A DNA stretch of 64,000 nucleotides. It comes from Ehretia macrophylla. Taxonomy: Eukaryota; Streptophyta; Magnoliopsida; Boraginales; Ehretiaceae. The stretch is taken from contig CM075775.1 of NCBI GenBank assembly GCA_037974665.1, positions 67,984,622 through 68,048,621 on the forward strand. Reading direction: 5' to 3'. The notes beneath the pieces are model-generated. The model worked only from the letters and a program-made list of their open reading frames with translations, was not told where the DNA came from and did not search any database. Below, one piece after another: positions 11,081 to 19,716 of this stretch (positions are counted from its first letter, which is position 1; each line of letters begins with the position of its first letter). The position numbers and the translations under genes are program-made.

Positions 11081-11639
11081 GTCATGTTAAGGGCACAATT
11101 CCTATATGTGTTAACGGTTCACAGTGCCAGCCTAGAGAGATGGCCAATTCAAAACGCCCAATGGGCTTAACGACAACCTATCCGCTCCAACAACGTAGCA
11201 TCCTCGCAAGACGTGATATCGACATGTTGTTGGGCCCTCTGATGTACCGCGAGTCATGTTGTCTTCCTTTTAACAGCTCACGACGTACGATCTGGGATGA
11301 AAAAATAGAGCAAAAGAACAAAAGTGGCCTAAAACTGATGAAAACGTTCGATTTTGGGATCCAAAAATGAGCAAAGTGAGCAAGCTGGCTACCCCTGTCA
11401 TAGACCTCTCAGAGAGGTTTGCAACGGTATGATGTACGCTGCGTACCTCCTTACGGATCAAAAGTTATGGGCAGCAGAGCGACGGAGATCTGGTCACAAA
11501 CCCTACGCCCTCGGTTTGCGGGCCCAGCCTCTACGTGAAGCGAGGTTGTCTTGCCCAATGTTCCGTGGGATTCGGTAATAGAGATTTGGTGGATTAAGTA
11601 TCTTGGCAACCCTAACCAGGGCAAAAAAAATTGAAAAGG

Positions 11640-11757
11640 GGGTGCAACACGAGGACTTCCCAAGGGGTCACCCGTCCTAGTACTACTCTCGTCCAAGCAC
11701 GCTTAGCTTCGGAGTTCTGATGGGATTCGGTGCATTAGTGCTGGTATGATCACACCC
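11640..11757 (-). rRNA. 5S rRNA gene, unit 4
   Basis: 118 nt with six differences, including Box C changes (AAGGGG, CCCGTCC on the + strand) and one Box A change. The 5' end reads GGGTGTGATC. Confidence 0.85.
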
Positions 11758-12294
11758 GTCATGTTGAGGGCACAATTCTTATATGTGTTAACAGTTCATA
11801 GTGCCAGCCTAAAGAGATGGCTCATTCAAAAGGCCCAATGGGCTTAACAACAACCCATCCGCTTCAATAACGCAGCATCCTCGCAAGACGTGATATCGAC
11901 ATGTTGTAGGGCCCTCTGATGTACCGAGAGTTAGGTTGTCGTTCTTTTAACAACTCACGACGTACGTTCTGGGACTGAAAAATAGAGCAAAAGAACAAAA
12001 GTGGCCTGAAACTGATGAAAAGCTTCGATTTTGGGCTCCAAAAATGGGCATAGCAAGCGCGCTTGCTGCCCCCGTCGTAGAGCTCTCAGAGAGCTTTGCA
12101 ACGGTATGTTGTGCGCCGCGTAACTCCTTACGAATCAAAAGTTATGGGCACCGGAGCGACGGAGACCTAGTCACAAACCCTACGCCCTCGGTTTGCGGGC
12201 CTAGCCTCTATGTGAAGTGAAGTTGTCTTGCCCAATGTTCCATGGTATTCGGTAATAGAGATTTGGTGGATAAAGTATCTTGGCAACCCTAACC

Positions 12295-12313
12295 AGGGCA
12301 AAATAAATTGAAA
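12295..12313 (-). terminator. Polymerase III terminator tract, unit 5 (variant)
   Basis: Downstream of the gene on the minus strand, two T-rich runs end transcription: CCTTTT directly after the gene, then a longer run. In most units the longer run is eight Ts; in this unit it is interrupted (AAATAAATT on the + strand). A run of four or more Ts is the standard polymerase III stop signal. Confidence 0.7.
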
Positions 12314-12316
12314 AGG

Positions 12317-12434
12317 GGGTGCAACACGAGGACTTCCCAGGGGCTCACCCATCCTAGTACTACTCTCGCCCAAGCATGCTTAACTTTGGAGTTCTAATGG
12401 GATTCGGTGCATTAGTGCTGGTATGATTGCACCC
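12317..12434 (-). rRNA. 5S rRNA gene, unit 5
   Basis: 118 nt with six differences, one in Box C (GGGGCTCAC on the + strand) and one in Box A (GCATGC). This unit is used below as the example for the spacer control elements. Confidence 0.85.
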
Positions 12435-12456
12435 ATCTTGTTGAGGGCACAATTCC

Positions 12457-12461
12457 TATAT
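12457..12461 (-). promoter_or_regulatory. TATA-like upstream element of the 5S gene (example, unit 5)
   Basis: TATAT lies at -27 to -23 relative to the gene start at 12434. In the consensus spacer the GC pair lies at -14/-13 and C at -1. This matches the -28 TATA, -12 GC and -1 C pattern known for Arabidopsis 5S genes. The element recurs in nearly every spacer, with occasional mutants (for example TATCTG near 30457). Confidence 0.75.
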
Positions 12462-12495
12462 GTGTTAACGGTTCACAGTGCCAGCCTAGAGAGAT

Positions 12496-12521
12496 GGCCC
12501 ATTCAAAAGGCCCAATGGGCT
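12496..12521 (-). promoter_or_regulatory. Cluster of three TGGGCY (site II-like) motifs in the 5S spacer (example)
   Basis: GGCCCA (12496-12501), GGCCCA (12509-12514) and TGGGCT (12516-12521) form a tight cluster about -62 to -87 from the gene start. TGGGCY is the site II element bound by TCP factors in many plant ribosomal-protein and growth-related promoters. The cluster recurs in almost every spacer. Whether it acts on 5S transcription is unknown. Confidence 0.45.
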
Positions 12522-12974
12522 TAACGACAACCCATCCGCTTGAACAACGCAACATCCTCGCAAGACGTGATATCGACACATTGTAGGGCCCTCTGATGTA
12601 CCGCGAGTCAGGTTGTCGTCCTTTTAACAGCTCACGACGTACGATACGGGATGGAAAAACAAAGCAAAAGAAGAAAATTGGCCTGAAACTGATGAAAACG
12701 TTCGATTTTGGGCTCCAAAAACGGCACAGCGAGCAAGCTAGCTGCCCCTGTCGTAGAGCTCTCAGAGAGTTTGCAATTGTATGCTGTGCACCACGTAACT
12801 CCTTACGGATCAAAAGTTATGGGCACCGGAGCGACGGAGACCTGGTCACAAACCCTTCGCCCTCGGTTTGCGGGCCCGGCCTCTACGTGAAGCAAAGTTG
12901 TCTTGCCCAATGTTCCTTGGGATTCGGTAATAGTGATTTGGTGGATAAAGTATCTTTGCAACCCTAACCAGGGC

Positions 12975-12989
12975 AAAAAAAATTGAAAA
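12975..12989 (-). terminator. Polymerase III terminator tract (example, unit 6)
   Basis: On the minus strand TTTT (12986-12989) and then eight Ts (12975-12982) lie within 17 bases of the gene's 3' end. A telo-box-like AACCCTAAC sits just beyond at about 12960-12968 on the + strand. This arrangement is shared by nearly all units. Confidence 0.8.
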
Positions 12990-12991
12990 GG

Positions 12992-13109
12992 GGGTGCAAC
13001 ACGAGGACTTCCCAGGGGGTCACCCATCCTAGTACTACTCTCGCTCAAGCACGCTTAACTTCAGTGTTCTGTTGGGATCCGGTGCATTAGTGCTGGTATG
13101 ATCGCACCC
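12992..13109 (-). rRNA. 5S rRNA gene, unit 6
   Basis: 118 nt with about four differences: one just inside Box A at GCTCAAG, two in TTCAGTG and one at CTGTTGG (+ strand). The flank right at the start is altered (TTGTTG instead of GTCATG), so the -1 to -6 context is unusual. Confidence 0.87.
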
Positions 13110-13668
13110 TTGTTGTTGAGGGCCCAATTCCTATATGTGTTAACGGTTCATAGTGCCAGCCAAGAGAGATGGCCCATTCGAAAGGCCTAATGGCCTTAAC
13201 GACAACCCATCCACTTCAACAACGCAGTATCCTCACAAGACGTGATATCGACAAATTGTAGGGCCCGCTGATGTCCCGCGAGTCATGTTGTCGTCCTTTT
13301 AACATCTCACGACATGCGATCCGGGACGGAAAAATAGAGCAAAAGAACAAAAGTGGCCTGAAACTAATGAAAACGTTCGATTTTGGGTTCCAAAAACGGG
13401 CATAGCGAGCAAGCTCGCTGCCCCCGTCGTAGAGCTCTCAGAGAGTTTTGCAACGATATGTTGTGCGCCGCGTAACTCCTTACGGATCAAAAGTTATGGC
13501 CACCGCAGCGACAGAGACCTGGTCACAAACCCTACGCCCTCGGTTTGCGGGCCCAGCCTCTACGTGAAGCGAAGTTGTCTTGCCCAATGTTCAGTGGGAT
13601 TCGGTAATAGAGATTTGGTGGATGAAGTATCTTGGCAACCCTAACCAGGGCAAAAAAAATTGAAAAGG

Positions 13669-13786
13669 GGGTGCAACACGAGTACTTCCCGGGGGGTCAC
13701 CCATCCTAGTACTACTCTCGCCCAAGCACGCTTAACTTCGGAGTTCTTATGGGATTCGGGGCATTAGTACTGGTATGATCGCACCC
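13669..13786 (-). rRNA. 5S rRNA gene, unit 7
   Basis: 118 nt with six scattered differences, including CCGGGG in Box C and TTAGTACTGG near the 5' end (+ strand). Box A is intact. Confidence 0.86.
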
Positions 13787-14345
13787 GTGATGTTGAGAGC
13801 ACAATTCCTATATGTGTTAACGGTTCACAGTGCCAGCCTAGAGAGATGGCCCATTCAAAAGGCCCAATGGGCCCAACAACAACCCATCTGCTTTGACAAC
13901 GCAGCATCCTCACAAGACGTGATATCGACACGTTACGGGACCCTCTGAAGTCCCGCGAGTCAGGTTGTCATCCTTTTAACAGCTCACAACGTACGATCCA
14001 AGACGGAAAAATAGTGCAAAAGAACAAAACTGGCTTGAAACTAATGAAAACGTTCAATTTTGGGCTCCAAAAATGGGCACAGCGAGCAAGCTGGTTGCCC
14101 CAGTCGTAGAGCTCTCAGAGAGCTTTGCAACGGTATGTTGTGCGTCGCGTAACTCCTTACGTATCAAAAGTTATGGGCACCGGAGCGACGGAGACCTGGT
14201 CACAGACCCTATGCCCTCGGTTTGCAGGCCCGGCCTCTACGTGAAGCGAAGTTGTCTTGCCCAATGTTCCGTGGGATTCGGTAATAGAGATTTGGTGGAT
14301 AATGTATCTTGGCAACCCTAACCAGGGCAAAAAAAATTGAAATGG

Positions 14346-14463
14346 GGGTGCAACACGGGGACTTCCCAGGGGGTCACCCATCCTAGTAGAACTCTCGCCC
14401 AAGCACTCTTAACTTCGGAGTTCTGATGGGATCCGGTACATTAGTGCTTGTATCATCGCACCC
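14346..14463 (-). rRNA. 5S rRNA gene, unit 8
   Basis: 118 nt with seven differences, including GTAGAACTC before the intermediate element and CACTCTT in Box A. The variants GGTACATTAG and GCTTGTA (+ strand) are shared with units 14 and 17, which suggests exchange between units. Confidence 0.84.
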
Positions 14464-15018
14464 GTCATGTTGAGGGCACAATTTCTATATGTGTTAACGG
14501 TTCACAGTGCCAGCTTGGAGAGATGGCCCATTGAAAAGGCCCAATTGGCTTAACGACAACCCATCCGCTTCAACAACGCAGCATCCTCGCAAGACATGAT
14601 ATCGACACATTGTAGGGCCCTCTGATGTACCCAGAGTCAGGTTGTCGTCCTTTTAACAGCTCACGACGTACGATTCGGGACAAATAAATAGGGCAAAAGA
14701 AGAAAAGTGGCCTAAAACTGATGAAAACGTTCGATTTTGGGTGCCAAAAATGGGCAAAGCGAGCAAGCTTGCTGCCCCCATGAGCTCTCAGAAAGCTTTG
14801 TAACGGTATGCTGTGCACCTCGTAACTCCTTACAGATCAAAAATTATGGGCACCGGAGCGACGGAGACCTGGTCACAAACTCTACACCCTCGGTTTGCGG
14901 GCCTAGCCTCCACGTGAAGCAAAGTTGTCCTGCCCAATGTTTTGTGGGATTCGGTAATAGAGATTTGGTGGATAAAGTATCTTGGCAACCCTAACCAGGG
15001 CAAAAAAAATTGAAAAGG

Positions 15019-15102
15019 GGGTGCAACACGAGGACTTCTCAAGGGGTCACCCATCCTAGTACGACTCTCACCCAAGCACGCTTAACTTTGGAGTTTTGAT
15101 GG
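15019..15102 (-). pseudogene. 5S rRNA gene, unit 9, 5'-deleted
   Basis: Only nt 35-118 of the gene remain. At GATGG the + strand sequence jumps straight to TTCACAGTCCCAGCC of the spacer, removing nt 1-34, the start site and the TATA-like element. Box A and Box C are still present, but the promoter and 5' arm are gone, so no normal 5S RNA can be made. The short GG/GATGG overlap at the junction suggests a microhomology-mediated deletion. It shortens the distance to the next gene to 606 bp. Confidence 0.9.
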
Positions 15103-15624
15103 TTCACAGTCCCAGCCTAGAGAGATGGCCCATTGAAACGGCCCAGTGGGCCTAACGACAACCCATCCGCTACAACAACGCCGCATTCTCGCAAGACGTG
15201 ATATTGACACGTTGTAAGGCCCTCTTATGTTCTGCGAGTCAGGTTGTCGCCCTTTAAACAGCTCACAACGTACGATCAGTGACGGAAAAATAGAGCAAAA
15301 GAACAAAAGTGGCCTGAAACAGATGAAAACGTTCGATTTTGGTCTCCCAAAACAGGCACAGCGAGCATGCTCGCTGCCCCCATCGTAGAGCTCTCAAAGT
15401 GCTTTGCAACGGTATGCTGTGCGCCGCGTAACTCCTTACGGATCAAAAGTTATGGGCACCGGAGCGACGGAGACCTGGTCACAAACCCTACACCCTCGGT
15501 TTGCAGGTCCGGCCTCTAAGTGAAGCGAAGTTGTCATGCCAAATGTTCCGTGGGATTCGGTAATAGAGATTTGGTGGATAAAGTATCTTGGCAACCCTAA
15601 CCAGGGCAAAAAAAATTGAAAAGA

Positions 15625-15742
15625 GGGTGCAACACGAGCACTTCCCAGGGGGTCACCCATCCAAGTACTACTCTCGCCCAAGCACGCTTAACTTCAAAGT
15701 TCTGATGGGATCCGGTGCATTAGTGCTGGTATGATCGCACCC
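15625..15742 (-). rRNA. 5S rRNA gene, unit 10 (A type of the dimer)
   Basis: 118 nt with about four differences. TTCAAAGTTC and CATCCAAGTAC (+ strand) are shared with unit 12. Its spacer (left side) carries the A-type variants CTCTTATGTTC, CATCGTAGAG and GTCATGCCAAATG. Confidence 0.88.
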
Positions 15743-16301
15743 GTCATGTTGAGGGCACAATTCTTATATGTGTTAACGGTTCACAGTGCCAGCCTAGAGA
15801 GATGGCCCATTTAAAAGGCCCAATGGGCTTAACGAAAACCCATCTGCTTCAACAACGCAGCATCCTCGCAATACGTGATATCAACATGTTGTAGGACCCT
15901 ATGATGTCCTTCGAGTCAGGTTGTCGTCCTCTTAACAGCTCACGACATACGATCCGGGACGGAAAAATAGAGCAAAAGAACAAAAGTGGCCTGAAACTGA
16001 TGAAAAACTTTGATTTTGGGCTCCAAAAATGGGTACAGCGAGCAAGCTAGTTGTCCCCGTCGTATAGCTCTCAAAGAGCTTTGCAACGGTATGTTGTGCG
16101 CCGCGTAACTCCTTACGGATCAAAAGTTATAGGCACCGTAGCGACGGAGACCTGGTCACAAACCCTACGCCCTCGGTTTGCAGGCCCGGCCGCTTCGTGG
16201 ATTGAAGTTGTATTGGCCAATGTTCTGTGGGATTCGGTAATAGAGATTTGGTGGATAAAGTATCTTGGCAACCCTAACCAAGGCAAAAAAAATTGAAAAG
16301 G

Positions 16302-16419
16302 GGGTGCAAGACGAGGACTTCTCACGGGGTCAACCATCCTAGTACGACTCTCACCCAAGCACGCTTAACTTCGGAGTTCTGATGGGATCCGGTGCATTAG
16401 TGCGGGTATGATCGCACCC
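16302..16419 (-). rRNA. 5S rRNA gene, unit 11 (B type of the dimer)
   Basis: 118 nt with about seven differences, including CTCACGGGGTCAACC in Box C (+ strand). The spacer carries the B-type variants GAAAAACTTTGATT, GGGTACAGCG and GGCACCGTAGCG that recur left of units 13 and 16. Confidence 0.84.
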
Positions 16420-16978
16420 GTCATGTTTAGGGCACAATTCCTATATGTGTTAACAGTTCACAGAACCAGCCTAGAGAGATGGCCCATTCAAACGGCCCAA
16501 TGGGCCTAATGACAACACATCTGCTTCAACAACGCCGCATCCTCGCAAGACGTGATATCGACACATTGTAAGGCCCTCTTATGTTCCGCGAGTCAGGTTA
16601 TCGTCCTTTAAACAGCTCACGACGTATGATCCGTGACGGAAAAATAGAGCGAAAGAACAAAAGTGGCCTAAAATAGATGAAAACGTTCGATTTTGGTCTC
16701 CCAAAATGGGCACTGCGAGCATGCTTGCTGCCCCCATCGTAGAGCTCTCAGAGTGCTTTGCAACGGTATGCTGTGCGCCGCGTAACTCCTTACGGATCAA
16801 AAGTTATGGGCACCGGAATGACAGAGACCTGGTCACAAACCCTACGCCCTCGGTTTACGGGCCCGGCCTCTACGTGAAGCGAAGTTGTCATGCCAAATGT
16901 TCCGTGGGATTCGGTAATAGAGATTTGGTGGATAAAGTATCTTGGCAACCCTAACCAGGGCAAAAAAAATTGAAAAGG

Positions 16979-17096
16979 CGGTACAACACGAGGACTTCCC
17001 AGGGGGTCACCTATCCAAGTACTACTCTCGCCCAAGTACGCTTAACTTCAAAGTTCTGATGGGATCCGGTGCATTAGTGCTGGTATGATCGCACCC
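16979..17096 (-). rRNA. 5S rRNA gene, unit 12 (A type)
   Basis: 118 nt with about seven differences. The 3' terminal stem is damaged (CGGTACAAC on the + strand). TTCAAAGTTC and CATCCAAGTAC are shared with unit 10. Confidence 0.84.
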
Positions 17097-17654
17097 GTCA
17101 TGTTGAGGGCACAATTCCTATATGTGTTAACGGTTCACAGTGCCAGCCTAGAGAGATAGCCCATTCAAAAGGCCCAATGGGCTTAACGACAACCCATTTG
17201 CTTCAACAACGCAGCATCCTCGCAAGACTTGATATCGACAAGTTGTAGGACCCTCTGATGTCCTGCGAGTCAGGTTGTCGTCCTTTTAACAGCTCACAAC
17301 ATACGATCCGGAACAGAAAAATTGAGCAAAAGAACAAAAGTGGCCTGAAACTGATGAAAAACTTTGATTTTGGGCTCCAAAAATGGGTACAACGAGCAAG
17401 CTAGTTGCCCCCGTCATAGAGCTCTCAGAGAGCTTTGCAACGTATGTTGTGCGCCGCGTAACTCCTTACGGATCAAAAGTTATGGGCACCGTAGCGACGG
17501 AGACCTGGCCACAAACCCTACGCCCTCGGTTTGCAGGCCCGGCCTCTTCGTGGAGCAAAGTTGTCTTGCCCAATGTTCTGTGGGATTCGGTAATAGAGAT
17601 TTGGTGGATAAAGTATCTTGGCAACCCTAACCATGGCAAAAAAAATTGAAAAGC

Positions 17655-17771
17655 GGGTGCAACACGAGGACTTCCCAGGGGGTCACCCATCCTAGTACTA
17701 CCTCCCCCAAGCACGCTTAACTTCTGAGTTCGGTTGGGATCCGGTGCATTAGTGCTGGTATGATGGCACCC
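17655..17771 (-). rRNA. 5S rRNA gene, unit 13 (B type), 1-nt deletion
   Basis: 117 nt. One base is missing in the intermediate element, where the + strand reads CTACCTCCCCCAAG. Further changes are TTCTGAG, TTCGGTTGG and GATGGCACCC. The intermediate element is part of the internal promoter, so function is doubtful. Confidence 0.82.
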
Positions 17772-18329
17772 GTCATGTTGACGGCACAATTCCTATATGT
17801 GTTAACGGTTCACAATGCCAGCCTAGAGAGATGGCCCATTCAAAAGGCCCAATGGGCTTAACGACAACCCATCCGCTTCAAGAACGTAGCAACCTCGTAA
17901 AACGTGATATCGACACGTTGTAGGGCCCTCATATGTACGGCGAGTCAGGTTGTCGTCCTCTTAACTGCTCACGACATACGATACGGGACGGAAAAACAGA
18001 GCAAAAGAAGAAAAATGGCCCAAAACTGATGAAAACGTTCGATTTTGGGCTCCAAAAATGGGCACAGCGAGCAAGCTGGCTGCCCCTTCCTAGAGCTCTC
18101 AGAGAGCGTTGCAACGGTATGCTGTGCGCCACGTAACTCCTTACGGATCAAAAGTTATGGGCACCGAAGCGACGGAGACCTGGTCACAAACCCTACGCCC
18201 TTGGTTTGCGGGCCCGGCCTCTACATGAAGCTAAGTTGTCTTGCCCAATGTTCCGTGGGATTCGGTAATAGAGATTTGGTGGATAAAGTATTTTGACAAC
18301 CCTAACCAGGGCAAAAAAAATTGAAAATG

Positions 18330-18447
18330 GGGTGCAACACGAGGACTTCCCAGGGGGTCACCCATCCTAGTACTACTCTCGCCCAAGCAAGCTTAACTTC
18401 GGAGTTCTAATGGGATCCGGTACATTAGTGCTTGTATGATCGCACCC
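18330..18447 (-). rRNA. 5S rRNA gene, unit 14
   Basis: 118 nt with four differences: GCAAGC in Box A, CTAATGG, GGTACATT and GCTTGTA (+ strand). It interrupts the A-B dimer series as a third type. Confidence 0.87.
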
Positions 18448-19006
18448 GTCATGTTTACGGCACAATTCCTATATGTGTTAACGGTTCATAGTCCCAGCCT
18501 TGAGAGATGGCCTATTCAAACAGCCCAATGGGCGTAACGACAACCCATCCGCTTCAACAAGGCAGCATCCTCGCAAGACATGATATCGACATGTTGTAAG
18601 GCCCTCTTATGTCCCGCGAGTCAGGTTCTCGTCCTTTTAACAGCCCACGACGTACGATCCGTGACGGAAAAATTTTGCAAAAGAACAAAAGTCTCCTGAA
18701 ACAGATGAAAATGTTCAATTTTGGGCTCCCAAAACGGGCACAGCGAGCAAGCTCACTGCCCCCATCGTAGAGCTCTCAAAGTGCTTTGCAACGGTATACT
18801 GTGCACCGCGTAACTCCTTACAGATCAAAAGTTATAGGCACCGGAGCGACGGAGACCTGGTCAGAAACCCTACGCCCTCGGTTTGCTGGCTCGGCCTCTA
18901 CGTGAAGTGAAGTTGTCTTGCTCAATGTTCCGTGGGATTCGGTAATAGAGATTTGGTGGATAATGTATCTTGGCAACCCTAACCGGGGCAAAAAAAATTG
19001 AAAAGG

Positions 19007-19124
19007 GGGTGCAACACGAGGACTTCCCAAGGGGTCACCCATCCTAGTACTACTCTCGCCCAAGCATGCTTAACTTCAGAGTTCTGATGGGATCCAGTGC
19101 ATTAGTGCTGGCATGATCGCACCC
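19007..19124 (-). rRNA. 5S rRNA gene, unit 15 (A type)
   Basis: 118 nt with about five differences, including AAGGGG in Box C and GCATGC in Box A (+ strand). Its spacer again has the A-type CATCGTAGAG...GTGCTTT variant. Confidence 0.86.
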
Positions 19125-19683
19125 GTCATGTTGAGGGCACAATTGCTATATGTTTTAACGGTTCACAGTGCAAGCCTAGAGAGATGGCCTATTCAAAAGG
19201 CCCAAGGGGCTTAACGACAACCCATCCGCTTCAACAACGCAGCTTCCTGGCAAGATGTGATATCGACACATTGTAGGACCCTCTGATGTCCTGCGAGTCA
19301 GGTTGTCGTCCTTTTAACAGCTCACAACATACGATCTGGGACGGAAAAATAGAGCAAAAGAACAAAAGTGGCCTGAAACTGATGAAAAAGTTTGATTTTG
19401 GGCTCAAAAAATGGGTGCACCGAGCAAGCTAGTTGCCCCTGTCGTAGAGCTCTCAGAGAGCTTTGCAACGGTATGTTGTGCGCCGCGTAACTCCTTACGA
19501 AACAAAAGTTATGGGCACCGTAGCAACGGAGACCTGGTCACAAACCCTACGCCCTCAGTTTGCGGGCCCGGCCTCTACGTGGAGGGAAGGTGTCTTGCCC
19601 AATGTACTGTGGGATTCGGTAATAGAGATTTGGTGGATAAAGTATCTTGGCAACCCTAACCAGGGCAAAAATAATTGAAAAGT

Positions 19684-19716
19684 GGGTGCAACACGAGGAC
19701 TTCCTAGGGGGTCACA
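19684..19716 (-). pseudogene. 5S rRNA gene, unit 16, 3' portion cut by retrotransposon
   Basis: The 3' part of a 5S gene ending at the retrotransposon's left LTR. The rest lies at 27022-27110. The insertion duplicated 5 bp (TCACA on the left, TCACC on the right, gene nt 86-90) inside Box C, which destroys the internal promoter. The spacer is B type. Confidence 0.92.

Larger units (their letters stand above)
9348..19716 (-). repeat. 5S rDNA tandem array, block A
   Basis: Fifteen and a half tandem units of about 677 bp, each a 118-nt 5S gene on the minus strand plus a spacer of about 559 bp. The consensus gene, read on its own strand, starts GGGTGCGATCATACC and ends GTGTTGCACCC. It contains recognisable TFIIIA/TFIIIC control boxes: Box A (nt 50-64, AGTTAAGCGTGCTTG), the intermediate element (nt 67-72) and Box C (nt 80-97). 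The left edge at 9348 starts mid-spacer against a retrotransposon; the right edge is inside a gene cut by another element. Spacers hold a TATA-like box, TGGGCY motifs and a telo-box-like AACCCTAAC. No spacer open frame is convincing as a gene. Confidence 0.95.

Noticed and set aside
11354-11578. Plus-strand spacer frames of 60-120 codons (AVELSESFATVCC-type translations)
   Set aside because: Repeat artefacts of the spacer. Frames differ between units and are freely interrupted by small insertions and deletions.
9348-19716. CRISPR array or satellite DNA
   Set aside because: The regular repeats are explained by the 118-nt 5S gene with its control boxes and terminator; unit length and content do not fit CRISPR.
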